DNA from: Saururus chinensis
Lineage: Eukaryota; Streptophyta; Magnoliopsida; Piperales; Saururaceae
Length of the DNA: 64,000 nt
NCBI GenBank assembly: GCA_035235625.1
Contig: CP141145.1
Location: 20,028,563 to 20,092,562 of the forward strand
Reading direction: 5' to 3'
The notes under the pieces are model-generated. The model was not told where the DNA came from, made no database searches, and worked only from the letters and a program-made list of their open reading frames with translations. Below, piece by piece: positions 32,294-44,293 of the stretch. The position numbers and the translations under genes are program-made. The stretch's first letter is position 1. Every line of letters starts with the position of its first letter.

Positions 32294-35200
32294 TATGTTT
32301 CACTACATAAGAAGACACTTGAAGACACATTGCAAACATTCATGCAAAGTCAAACAACAATCAACAACCAAACAATGCAAGCCATCAATGACTTGAAGAG
32401 TTCTATCACTCAATTGACCACAACTTTGAGCACTTAAGAAAAAGGGAAGTTTCCTTCTCAACCTCAACCAAATCCTAAAGGTTAATTTGTAATTGAAAAT
32501 TTAAATTCTTCAAGTTCACAAGAAGAGCATGCTAAGTCCATCACCACTTTGCGAAGTGGAAAAGTCATTAACAAAGACATTCTAATAAAGGTTGTTAAAC
32601 CTAAGGAGTCTTTGAATTCTAAACATGGTGATGAACTTGACAACTCTAATTGTGTTGCTCCAATTCCTCCTCCTTTTCCTCAAAGGTTACAATCTTCCTC
32701 TAAATTGGTGCCAAATGGTGACATTCTTGAAATTTTCAAACAAGTGAAGATTAACATTCCTCTCTTAGATGTCATTAAACAAATTCCATCTTGTGCTAAA
32801 TTTTTGAAAGATCTTTGTACAATCAAGCGTAAGCTACATGTACAAAAGAATGCATTTTTGACAGAACAAGTAAGTGTAATTTTGTAACAAAACACCCCAC
32901 CCAAATATAAAGATCCTGGTTGTCCAACCATATCTTGTATAATTGGGAATTATAGAGTTGAAAAAACTTTACTTGATCTTGGGGCAAGTGTTAATCTCTT
33001 ACCTTTTTCTATTTATGAACAATTGGGACCTGGTGAATTGAAGCCCACAAGCATTACACTTCAACTTGCAAATCGCTTAGTTAAAACACCAAGAGGAATT
33101 GTTGAGGATGTGCTAGTACAAGTAGAAAAGTTTTACTTTCCCGTTGATTTTATTATTTTGGACACACAACCAGTTTTGAATGCTTGTACTCAAATTCCTG
33201 TCATATTAGGCCGCCCATTTCTTGCTACTTCTAATGCTCTTATTAATTGTAGAAATGGTGTTATAAAGCTTTCTTTTGAAAATATGACTTTGGAACTGAA
33301 CATTTTTAATATTTGCAGGCAACCAGGAGATGATGATGAGGATGTGCATGAAGTGAATCTTTTAGAAAGTTTTGTTGATGACATGTCTACTATTTCTTCA
33401 TTTTCTGACCCTCTTGAAGCATGTCTTTCTTATTTTAACTTTGATGATGATGTTATGATTAATTATGTAAATTCCTTGTTGGAGTCAACTCCATTATTGG
33501 ATACTGATAGGTGGAAGGCCCGTTTTGAGGAGTTACCTCCTTCTAATAGCGTTCCTCTCCCCTCAAGTGTCCAACCACCCAAGCTAGACTTGAAACCCCT
33601 CCCTACTGAACTTAAATATGCTTATCTTGGTGAGGGAGAGACATTTCCTATGGTTGTCTCTTCAATGTTGGATAGGGAGCAAGAGCACAAGTTGCTCGAA
33701 GTCCTTAGAAATCATAAGAATGTTATTGGGTGGACCATTGCTGATATAAAGGGGATTAGTTCCCTGATTTGTACACATAGGATCTTCATGGAAGAAAATG
33801 CAAAACCTGTGAGACAAATGCAACGGAGGTTAAACCCCAACATGAAAGAGGTAGTGAGAGCAGAGGTCCTAAAATTATTGGATGTGGGTATCATTTACCC
33901 CATTTCTGACAGTCCACGGGTGAGTCCCACCCAGGTTGTCCCCAAAAAGTCAGGAGTGACAGTGGTAAAGAATGCCAATGAAGAGTTAATTCCCACTAGA
34001 GTCACCACCGGTTGGCGGATGTGCATAGATTATAGGAAATTGAATTCTGTCACTAGGAAAGACCACTTCCCCTTGCCATTCATGGACCAAATCGTAGAGA
34101 GGGTAGCCGGTCATCAATTTTATTATTTTCTAGATGGTTATTCAGGATATAACCAAATTGAGATTGCACTTGAAGATCAAGAAAAAACAACCTTCACATG
34201 TCCATTTGGTACCTTTGCATATCGAAGGATACCGTTTGGATTATGTAATGCTCCTGCCACATTCCAAAGGTGCATGATGAGCATCTTTAGTGACATGGTG
34301 GAGTGGTTTTTGGAAGTTTTTATGGATGACTTTTCTGTTTTTTGTGATTCTTTTGATGATTGTCTTGATAACTTAGAAAGTTTTGGTGAGATGTGAAGAG
34401 AAAAATCTAGTTTTAAATTGGAAAAAGTGTCATTTAATGGTTACTACTGGAATAGTACTTGGTCACATTGTTTCTATGCAGGGAATTCAAGTGGAAAAGG
34501 CAAAAATTGAATTGATTGCTAATTTGCCAAGTCCAAAGTCCATAAAAGATGTTAGATCCTTTCTAGGGCATACCGGTTTTTATAGAAGATTTATCAAGAA
34601 TTTTAGTGTGATATCTAGACCATTGTGTAATCTTCATCTAAAGAGCATTCTTTTGAGTGGTCGGATGCTTGTGAAGAAGCTTTCACAAAGCTTAAGAACA
34701 TGTTAGTGTCCGCACCCATCATGCAACCCCCAGATTGGAACCTTCCTTTTGAAATTATGTGTGATGCAAGTGATTATGCCGTTGGGGCTGTTTTAGGGCA
34801 AAGGAAAGATAAAAAACCTTGCGTAATTCATTATGTAAGTAGAACTTTTAATAGTGCCCAAATGAACTACTCCACCACTGAAAAGGAACTTCTTGCTGTA
34901 GTATTTGCACTTGACAAATTTAGATCTTACTTGATTAGCTCTCAAATTATCATTTTTACTAACCATGCAGCTTTGAAGTACCTTTTGAGCAAACAAGATA
35001 AGGAGATGTGTGCCTGATTCTGAACAAGTATCATCTCTTTTTGTCATTCTGAAGGATGCGGTGGTCACTTCTCCTCTAAAAAGACCACCGCTAAAATTTT
35101 GCAATGTGGTTTTTATTGGCCGACGCTTTTCAAAGATGTTTATGAATTTTGCAAAACTTGTGAAAGGTGTCGAAAGTTAGGAGCCATATCTCGTCGAAAT

Positions 35201-35669
35201 ATGATGCCCCTTAACCCCATACTGGTTATTGAGATTTTTTATTGTTGGGGCATTGATTTCATGGGACCTTTTCCTCCTTCGTTTGGCTATGTTTACATTT
35301 TAGTTGCCGTCGATTATGTTTCCAAGTGAATTGAGGCTGTTCAAAGCAAAACCAATGACCACAAAGTTGTGCGCTTTTTAAAAGAAAATATATTTTCAAG
35401 GTTTGGAATACCTCAAGCCATTATAAGTGATGGGGGGTCACATTTTTGCAATAGGCCTTTTGAGGCTTTGATGAGGAAGTATGGGATTACCCATAAAGTA
35501 GCTACCCCCTATCACCCACAAACAAGTGGACAAGTTGAGATTTCTAATAGGGAAATTAAAAATATTTTACAAAAAACGGTAAATCCAAATGGTAAAGATT
35601 GGTCTTTACGGCTAACCGATGCTCTTTGGGCTTACCGTACCGCTTTTAAAACCCCAATTGGCATGTCTC
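32294..35669 (+). pseudogene. Athila-like gag-pol pseudogene, 3' part of copy 2
   Basis: It continues the gag frame displaced by the CACTA element: gag tail (TLRSGKVINKDI), aspartic protease (LLDLGASVNLLP, near 32970), a long open frame 33023-34396 with RT (GWRMCIDYRKLN, LDGYSGYNQIEI, FGLCNAPATFQRC, FMDDFSV), RNase H ([13 protein letters not shown]) and integrase (CKTCERC zinc region, [27 protein letters not shown]). A 2-bp loss near 34378 and a 1-bp loss near 34635 shift the frame. About 330 bp joining RNase H to integrase are deleted at 35000. TGA 35327-35329 is shared with the other copies. Homology ends at 35669 inside integrase; the C-terminus and 3' LTR are missing. Confidence 0.92.
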
Positions 35670-37043
35670 CAAGTTATACAACATCCCATGAAACAGGGTA
35701 TAATGCTCCCCACAGGAAAATTAGTCATTTTCTGCCCGTTTTAGAGGTTTTTGTCATAAAAAAAAGATTAATAATTTTATTTTGACAGAAAAGATATCTA
35801 AAGGAAACAATTATAACAAGCAAATAAGTAATGGAAGGTCCTTCTAAAACCCAAGTGGTGACAAAAAGTATTTATACAACCGACATAAATTTTTTGATAT
35901 GGATAGACAAAACATACTTTTGTCCACGTTCCATTTAATTAATATACTTTTGGGATACGTAAAACTTGTTTGCCGGATAATTGTCTTATAGAGCCAACAA
36001 CGGATTAAAATAGGATAAGACCTCTTATGATGAGCTTAAGATGCAACTGAAAAGTTTTCTAAAATCATTCACAATCACCCATCTAAAGGTTGGTTATGAT
36101 GTGATAATTGTCATTGATCTCACAATTTCAAAATCATATAACATCATATATATAAAATTTTCAGGAGCCAACTCTGTGATAATTAAGTATTTTACACTAC
36201 GCAAGCATTCCTTTCAATTAATCCATCAGCACGAAATACAAAGTATTTTTGGGAACCATTGAGGAAAATCAAGTAACAACCCGAGGAAATGCAAGCTTAT
36301 ATACATGATTTCCAAATGACATTGACTTTCGTTCATATAAAGCTATCTCAAGTGCAAGTTCTACTAATAGTAAAGAGAAATAATTTACTCCCAAATGAAA
36401 GGGACAAATTGGGATTTGGTTAGGAAAATTCAAAGAAAAATCGAGGAAATTTCAACCAAGGGGGCTGCAGGAATGGCTGCAACTAAACTATTAATTGACC
36501 AAAACTAAGCTATTAATTGAACTATGATCCTAAAAACCTGCCAAAACTGGCATAAAAAAAAACATGGCCAAAATAAAAACAGGGATAAATTTGGGGCTGA
36601 AAATTTTAGTTAAAAATTTCCCTTAAAATCTTCTTTTGTATTTTTCAAAAAATTTAGACTAAATTCGATAAACTTTGTTACTATACGGGAGTAACTCCCA
36701 CTTTTCGAGGACATAATATCTTGCTAGTAAGGCCAACAAAAATGGTAGGGTGAGAAGAAAATTGGTGCTCAATGCATGAATGAGGCGCATCGCAATGGGG
36801 CCGACGGAAGCTTCTCCTCCAAAGGGTGAGGTAGTGGGATGTTTTTTTTCCTTGTAAAAGAAAAACGAAAAAAAGAGTTACTAGTGACTCTTTAAAAAAG
36901 GATCATGACATGGGTTGTTCAAGCGTGAGTTGTTATTAGTGACTGCATCTTGTCCATTAACTAATGGTCATGAGTTGTTACGAGTGACTATCTTGTCCAT
37001 CAGCGACTGCTAAGTAGAAAAATGGTGTTATACACGTGATATT
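35670..37043. other. unique intergenic sequence upstream of TPS
   Basis: No supported gene. A stretch at 35775-35830 resembles 39225-39265, and ggtgtta(ta)cacgtga at 37025 resembles 39581 in the TPS promoter. These may be remnants of a duplicated TPS upstream region. Short ORFs show no family. Confidence 0.4.
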
Positions 37044-37720
37044 TCAAAATTGAAAGCAATGGTTAATTTGACCTACCCTATTTAATAATCTAGTAGTACA
37101 GTTTGGGTAGAGAGCATTGAAGGTGCACCAAACATCGACCAAAACTAAGAACTGCATGTCCATTATGTGCTCCCAACTTTTTCTAATGATCCAGCTTTTA
37201 GGCACTGTGACATGAGCTAGCTTCACTACATCTTCGTCCTTCTTGCATGCTTTCTCTAGAAGACCTTTCTTGGTGATCTTCTCTCGCCCCTCCCTAAACA
37301 CACTATATAGAAGCAAATCCTTCTTTAGCGTAGGCAGCACATAACGGATAGGGGCCATACTATATTGAATTTCATTGGTAACATCTTCATGGAGTAACTC
37401 TGGGTCAGCAGTCTTATTGTGGTTTAGTAGTCTGCGGCCGAACTTGATCCATTCTAGTATTGAAAAATTTGGAGTTTTCCATTCATACCTTCTTCAATAT
37501 AATTGTATGTTCTAGAATTGACATAAGAAGGACTTCTCCGGCTTTGCATAGATGTGACATAGAACTCCAGGTGTGCTTTGCTGAACCTTGGAGTTGCAAA
37601 GGAAGAGGTGAAACAGTAGGGCTGTGGTTCTAGGTCGTCGTCGCCAACTATGCCACGGACGTCAGTCACACATCCGCATGAGCAGGTCTGTTGTAGTTGG
37701 CAAATGCTAGTAGGGGACAA
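37044..37720 (-). pseudogene. unrecognised protein-like ORF pair, probably one broken gene
   Basis: Two minus-strand ORFs, 37454-37720 (88 codons) and 37044-37358 (104 codons), have complex, non-repetitive protein composition. The downstream frame is open beyond its first Met back to about 37500 (passages such as FSILEWIKFGRRLL and IQYSMAPIRYVLPTLKKDLL), overlapping the end of the first ORF in another frame. One frameshift or a small intron would join them. I do not recognise the family. It lies 2 kb upstream of TPS on the opposite strand. Confidence 0.35.
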
Positions 37721-38825
37721 AGTATATTAGTGGAAGAGTTTTCCATGCTCCCCTTTGACAATGAGCCCGACATAAGGAACCCATGACGTCAATGGTACAC
37801 ACGTTGGCGCTAGCACCACACTGATGTTAATTGCGCTATAGTGCCGTCAATCTCATCGGTGAAGGGTTCTCATGCATTCCTTACGTTGAGCTCATTTTTA
37901 GAGTTGATAATTAAAAACACTTTCATACGAGTGGAAGGTAAGGGAGATAATGAGAATGATGCTTACAAGGAGATTTTTCAAAAAAAGAGGCAGGCCCGAT
38001 TGGAGGGGAAAATTAGAGGGAGGGAGAGAGTTGTGCAAAGGGAAGGGTCGAGAATGGGAGGGAAGGGTCATTTCCTTTTAATAGGGGTAGTGACGGTCAT
38101 TTTTTACACATTTTATAAGTCTTGTATGTGCATGCGTCCAATTTGGCAAGTTGAACACCTAATACAATAGACTCAAGATCTACTTGGGTAAATCCAAAAC
38201 TCTTCTTATTAAATAAGATATGTTGAAGAACAACTATCATAGTTAAGCATTTAAATAATAAATCAATTGTTGTAAACATGAGTTATGCACGTTTAGAGTT
38301 GTCCTAATTACTTAATTAATATACTCTCCTGTGCCGCAATAGAATTCTCTTTTGGAGTCACTACATGGGTATGTGACCCGAGTTTATATTGTCACATGGA
38401 CTCCTTCATTTACCTATTTTATGCATAATAATACTTTGGGTTTCAAATGGTACAATGTCAGGCTCACGCTACCATGTGTGAACCTAGTGTCATATAAACT
38501 TTTTCACTAAAAGTTATGTGTTCCCCCAATTAAACCACCAAAAATGAGAAGAGAACATTATTACTACATGCTTTATTGAATTTTCAAGTCAGTTGGAAAA
38601 TTTAGATTCTTGTATTTAAATTTAAAATGGGTTAAAAGATACAACACCCATGTGAATCACTTGTTGATATACATTCTCTGTTACCCTTGAAACATGGTCA
38701 ACCTCCATTTCGCAAAGCTACCAAACTTGATTTAATAGCACAAAGCTCATTAAATCCTGCAAATATGATCTTAATTTGATCCAGAAATTACAAGCCGGAA
38801 CAATATGTTCTCAAACATAATGTAT
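37721..38825. other. intergenic sequence
   Basis: No supported gene. A 109-codon plus-strand ORF at 37841-38170 has no recognisable domain. Near 38195-38290 there is weak similarity to the 1-kb repeat block (aataagatatgtt...agttaagcatttaaataataaatc). Confidence 0.4.
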
Positions 38826-39210
38826 AATACTTCTTCCGTCCCAAATGTCCCAAATTAACAGCTCCATTTTATTTAAATTTAAACAGTTAGATAATAAAAA
38901 AGTATTGTAAGCTTATTTTTGCTTCTTTTAGGGTTGGGTTTCATCATTCAAATAAAAATTACTCCTTTTATCCTACATTAATAGCTACATTTGAAAAATA
39001 ATAATTTTAATTACATAGTAAAACCCACATAAAAGAGTAGGAGAAATAAGCTTATGATACTCTTTTTAAAATACCCAACCATTTAAATTTATCAAAATTT
39101 AGTTATTAATATAGAATAAATTTTTTTCTAGAATAGAGATATTATTTTAAGGAGGGAGGGAGTTCAATTTTTTCAAATGTAACTATTATCATGGGATGGA
39201 GGGAGTAGTA
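38826..39210. mobile_element. Stowaway-like MITE, apparently nested or compound
   Basis: The left end acttcttccgtcccaaat and right end atgggatggagggagta are the inverted-repeat ends typical of plant Tc1/mariner-related Stowaway elements, flanked by TA. Inside, a second left end (actccttttatcctacatt, near 38966) pairs better with the right end: both continue into aatag(c/t)tacatttgaaaaa. Another aggagggagggagtt occurs at 39151. No ORF. It lies about 530 bp upstream of the TPS start. Confidence 0.65.
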
Positions 39211-39586
39211 CACAAAAAGTTAATCGTTTTATTTTAACAAATAAGATATGTAGAGGAAACAATAACGAAGTACATTAATAATTAATGACATGGAAAAGTG
39301 TTGGACTTGTTTGTCTGGGTTTGAAAACAATAACCGGAATATATGCTACGTAAAGAGGTTTGCAGTATCAAAAAAATAAAATAAAAAGTGAGTGAGTATC
39401 GTTTTCTGTCAGTAACTTCTCGTCTTTCATGCAAGAAGCTTTCAAGAAAGAATCCATTTCGTGTAGATTTTCTAGATGTTTGATTGTGGCTTTTTGTTTT
39501 GTCTACCATCAGAGTGGTTCGAGTAGTGAGTGGACAATGAACAATTTGCAACTAATAGACGTGAGCTGTGCTTAAAAATGGTGTTA

Positions 39587-39592
39587 CACGTG
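39587..39592 (+). promoter_or_regulatory. G-box (CACGTG) upstream of TPS
   Basis: CACGTG lies 59 bp before the TATA box and 154 bp before the start codon. bHLH factors of the MYC2 type bind such sites in many terpene synthase promoters; use here is inference. Confidence 0.35.
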
Positions 39593-39641
39593 AAAATTTT
39601 AAAATGCAAATTACTTTGATAGCAGGCAGAACTAATGTTCA

Positions 39642-39657
39642 ACCAATGCTTATAAAT
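39642..39657 (+). promoter_or_regulatory. TPS core promoter: CCAAT and TATA boxes
   Basis: ccaat at 39643-39647 is followed closely by tataaat at 39651-39657, 84 bp before the ATG, which suits a short 5' leader starting around 39685. There is no ATG between it and the chosen start. Confidence 0.55.
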
Positions 39658-39740
39658 TCCCAATTACGAGGACCTGCACCCCACAACGTGCACTAGTTCA
39701 TTTCACAGGTTTGTTTCTTCTTTTAACTTCGTCCATAGTC

Positions 39741-42106
39741 ATGGCCAGTTGTTTAGTAAATGCCAACTCTGGTCATAAACCTTCCACTAAAAAGGAGATC
39801 GCCCGCCGTGATGCAAAATTTCATCCTTCGATTTGGGGTGATTACTTCATCGAATTGTCGAAAAAAACGACTGTAAGTTCAACCCTCAAAATTGAATGCA
39901 ACACTAGTTGTTTATGTGAGTACCATGACATATTTGTTTTAAACTTGTTACCCATGTATAGGATCCGCCATCATCAACACTAGAAAGGATCGAAAAACTA
40001 AAAACAGAAGTGAGGAAGCTGCTACGGAATGCCACTGATACACTTGAAAATATGAGTTTGATAGACATGATTCAAAGAACAGGAATTGGATACCATTTTG
40101 AGATGGAGATCATGGAAGCGATGAAGCGAATTTACAAAGCCAATTGCAATTCCTGCAATGCAAGCTCTGATCTTTACGATGTTGCCTTGCATTTTCGATT
40201 GCTAAGGCAGCAAGGCTACAATGTATCAACAGGTTAGTTACCATGTTGGTCATATAAGCATGGAGTCCTGGATGATGGATAGCATTTATCTTCTTATTTA
40301 CATCAAAATTTGCTAGTCATAAATTTCTTGGCACTGGCCCCAACTTGTTCGTGCAGATGTATTCAAAAGGTTTATAGACAACTCAGGAAAATTCAAGAAC
40401 AGCGTAGCCGGTGATGTAAGAGGCATGCTAAGCTTATATGATGCAGCATATCTAAGTGTTGAGGGGGAAGAAATACTTGATGAAGCTCTATCCTTCACCA
40501 CGGAAAGGCTTAAGGTTGCTTTGCCACATCTCAAGGGTTCGCTTGCTCGACAAGTAGAGTTTGCACTTGAGATACCATTAAACAGGTGCACTGAAAGGCT
40601 GAAAGCAAGGCGCTCTATCTCGTGTCTTGAGGAAGATGATAGCAGGAATGAGATTGTGCAAGAGCTTGCAAAGTTGGATTTCAATCTGTTACAAGTGCTG
40701 CACCAGAAAGAACTAGCAGAATTCACAAGGTAACAACGTCGTTGTATTAATTCTTCATACTAGTAGTATATAGTGAGATAAGCTGTGGATGCAATTTTTT
40801 TGTCTTCAGGTGGTGGAAAGGACTGGAACTTCCCACCAAACTTCCCTTCATTAGGGACAGAATAGTTGAGTTGTACTTTTGGGTACTTGAAGCGCTTTCG
40901 GAGCCGAAGTACGCGAGAGCAAGGGAAATAATGGCAAAGACTATCGTATTATTATCAGTTATGGATGACATATATGATGTCTATGGCACACTTGAGGAGC
41001 TCCAACTCTTCACTAATGCAATTGAAAGGTTTTGGATTTTAAACTTCCAACCATAGCAACTTAACTAAGAACAAATATTCTTGTTACATAATTTCTACTA
41101 CGACATTTTGTTCATATTTGTTGTTTTCACTTTCAGATGGGATATCCAAGCTGTTGACGAACTGCCAGACTACATGAAGACGGTCTTTCATGCTCTTGTG
41201 AAGACTTTCAGTGGATTTGGCGACCTGCTTAAACCAGAAGAGAAATACCGTCTTAGCTACTTGATACAAGCAGTATGCGAACAACGGCATCCCATATATT
41301 ATATGCAAGCCTTTTATTATCAAGGATACACTTTGCAAACAATATTATTAATATCCAATTGTGCCAAGATTAATTTTATGTATAATAAATGTGATTTTGT
41401 TACTTCCGTGGCAGATGATTACAATGATGAAGGCATTCTTTGTGGAAGCACAATGGTTTTATTCGAAATATATTCCTACATTTGAAGAGTACATGGACAA
41501 TGCACTAGTAACCTGTGGCTATTCCACGCTGACAGTAGCTTCCATGGTTGGACTAGATGAAATTGTAACCAAAGAATTCTTTGAGTGGGCAGTAAAAATA
41601 CCCAAGATTGTTGCTGCTGCATCCATAATCTGCAGACTTAGGGATGACATTGTTGGGCACAAGGTAATGCCTACCTTTTCATTACAAACCAGAAAAATGA
41701 TTGTTATCCGATGGACAAAAATATCAATAAAATTCATGGCTAATTCATCTCAGCATGTTGTGTTTGTGATATATATATATATATATACACTTTCTCTAAT
41801 GTACTCTATCAGGAAGAACAAGAAAGAGGAGATGCTCCTACAGCTGTAGAGACTTACATGAGTGACAATGGATGCACCGAAGACGAGGCATATAAGGTAC
41901 TCAATGCCATGGTTGATACTGCTTGGAAGCAGGTGAATGGTGTATTCCTCCATGACACTTCTGTCCCAAGGGCTATACTCATGAGAGTGGCTGGATTAGC
42001 TCGTGTCATTCAGATCTATTACCAAAACCGTGATGGTTACAGTCACTCCACACATGAGACGAAGATGGTCATTGATTCGGTGCTCGTTGATCCTTTCCCT
42101 GTCTGA
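39741..42106 (+). CDS. terpene synthase, TPS-a (sesquiterpene synthase) type, intact, 7 exons
   Basis: Exons: 39741-39872, 39962-40232, 40357-40729, 40810-41028, 41137-41272, 41415-41663, 41813-42106. All introns are GT-AG and the joined frame is 1674 bp, 557 residues, the usual size of a cytosolic class III synthase. Motifs: RRX8W ([11 protein letters not shown], residues 22-32), RDR (274-276), metal-binding DDIYD (311-315) and DDIVGHKEE (454-462), in which Gly replaces the usual Ser/Thr, as in some TPS-a enzymes. Only 21 residues precede RRX8W, so there is no plastid transit peptide, which argues for farnesyl diphosphate cyclisation in the cytosol. The N-terminal domain is exons 1-3 and the catalytic alpha domain exons 4-7. 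The product cannot be predicted. A TATA box and MITE lie upstream; retroelements surround it. The start is the first ATG giving the canonical N-terminus. Confidence 0.93.
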
Positions 42107-43194
42107 CCAGCATCTATTCGACATTTGATAATAATGGGAAGCATGCATCTATGTTACATGTATCTTGAGCTTTAATACCCAACATATAATGGATTTCAAT
42201 ATTTTCAACATTCGACAACAAAATGCATGGTGAAGGACAATAGCTATCATGTGACACTTTGTATTTGTTCAAAAGCATATGAATCTTCAATTTAATGGCC
42301 CATTTGGACGCAGGTGCGTCCTCATGGGATCCATGTCCAGAGTAAATGTTGGGCATTTAAAATAATTTAAAATACTAGGGAACTGCGGTTGTGAGTTTTA
42401 GGCACAGTATCACCGAGCAACCAAGAACCATATAACGTCCAACTTCTATCGTTCTTGCATAAACGTGTACATATAAAATACACATGATGATAATCCACCA
42501 GTTAGCCAAAGCTGAGTAAACTTGCCTCCTATTACACTAGTTTATAATAAAAATACAACTTACATGTATCCTAAGCATGCTCATGTTACTATATGTGTCA
42601 TACCACATGAATACAGTTCTTTCTAAATTCTTAAGCTTACCATAGAACAGAGATTGCAGAATACATCACTTCTTTAACAATGAAATTCAGCAGCTTCATG
42701 TCAAGAGAGTGAGCAGAGAAAAGGAAAATAAAAAAGAGCTTCATGTGATAGATTGGGGAAGGTTTTCTTCTTTCCAATAATACTTAAGCTTACCATAGAA
42801 AGAAATCTTCAGCAGCCAATGTAATAAAAGACAAAAGCCACATCCAGAACCAGAAAGAGAACTAAAATAAGTTAGTTGGTAGCAGAGTTTTTAAGCAGGA
42901 AAACAAAGCACAAACTAGAATTCATAGAAAGGAAAGAACTAAATAGGGGATGAATTGGGCACCTGTCCAGAACTTAGAAAAGCATAGCATTAAAATTTTC
43001 GAAACTGGAGAGGTGAAGAAAAGTCACAAAACATAGAAGAAATCAGTCATTTCATCCTCCAAAATAGATCAACATAGAGTTTTAGAGTCAAAGAATTCAA
43101 GTAGAAGTTAGGAGAAACAGAGACAAAGCAAGAAAAAACATCTCAAGTCGCAATTTACTGTTCATCAAGTGGTTGAAGACAATGAACACAAACC
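42107..43194 (+). other. TPS downstream flank, non-coding
   Basis: 3' untranslated and flanking DNA with no ORF of note. It is nearly identical to 57442-58616, but about 100 bp present at 58295-58390 are missing here after gaattgggc (near 42965). Confidence 0.7.
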
Positions 43195-43514
43195 CGAAGT
43201 TACTGTTCAGTAGGTAATGTAGTTATTCAAGTTTAAATTGAATTATTTTTCTTTCTCACCCCTTGTAAGTCCCTTCTTACTTCATTCAATGGAAATTTTG
43301 ATTTTTGGAGTAATGATTGGCTAGTTTTTTTATCTAAGTCATAGATGAAACCTTGTTAATATGCATGAATTCATGATCATGAGGGTTGATTGATTTCCTT
43401 TATATGTACTTTAATATTTGACTATTCTACCTATTTTCAATTATAAACTCTATCTTGGATATAAATTATTCTAATGTTTAAGTAATTATATAGTATCTTA
43501 TCCTGTGGAATTTC
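43195..43514 (+). repeat. start of block B, copy 2
   Basis: Non-coding, near-identical to 5878-6204 and 58617-58945. Confidence 0.7.
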
Positions 43515-44050
43515 CAGTTGAGAATTATGAATTGGACCAACCGGAATAGAAGTAACACCTTGCTGATTAATAACATTAGCATCAGGCTGATTAAGTCATT
43601 GACTACTTAATTGTTTCCATCTCTTAATATGCGTCATGTTTGTCATGTTTTTTTTTCTATCTCTTAAGGGCAATGACAATATCTAATTACTTGCTCAATA
43701 AAAATTAAACAATTAGAGATATCATGACCAATAGCCTTACAATGATTAAAAAAAATATTATTTCATAAATAACATTTTGAAATTTAATAGAACTGCCCAT
43801 ATCCAATATAATGCAACATTTGAAACGTTTTAGTAAATCAACCTCTACACATATATGCCATTATCCAATTTAATGAATCAGGACTGTCATCGTTTAATTA
43901 ATAGATGAAACCATTGTGAATGAACAGTAAAATTTGCCATTTTCAAGATATTTCTAGCCAAAATTTTCTTAATATCTTCTTCCAGTGAAATCCAATTTAT
44001 GAACGATCATGAATCAGTGCCATATCTTCCCACATACGGGAGAGATTCCA
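43515..44050 (-). pseudogene. LINE ORF1-like fragment (copy 2a, internally deleted)
   Basis: Same DUF4283/zinc-knuckle relic as 6205-6840. About 100-110 bp encoding the FISIDNACLEATRM part are missing at about 43858 (catatatgcc/attatcc), so even the short minus-strand ORF is lost. Confidence 0.55.
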
Positions 44051-44089
44051 ATTGTAGACGTGGGGCCCATGATGGAGTCCACACCTTTC

Positions 44090-44293
44090 ATTAAAAAAAA
44101 ATATCATAAAATCTATAAAAATTAGATAAACCAAGTTTGATATTAAGACTTATAAAAATACAATTAAAACTTGTTAAAATTATAATTACTAATCTTTAAC
44201 TCTAAAATCAAGTCAAATCGGCAATTAAACAAAAGTCACACAAATTCGCATAATTAAAGAAAATAAAACCGGGTTAAAGTTAGAGATCTTACA
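44090..44293 (+). repeat. LTR-end-like segment ending TTACA, copy 2
   Basis: Same as 6890-7092; ends gttagagatcttaca. Confidence 0.4.

Noticed and set aside
37841-38170. 109-codon ORF with a hydrophobic C-terminal stretch
   Set aside because: No recognisable family, no promoter or copy elsewhere; length is within chance expectation.
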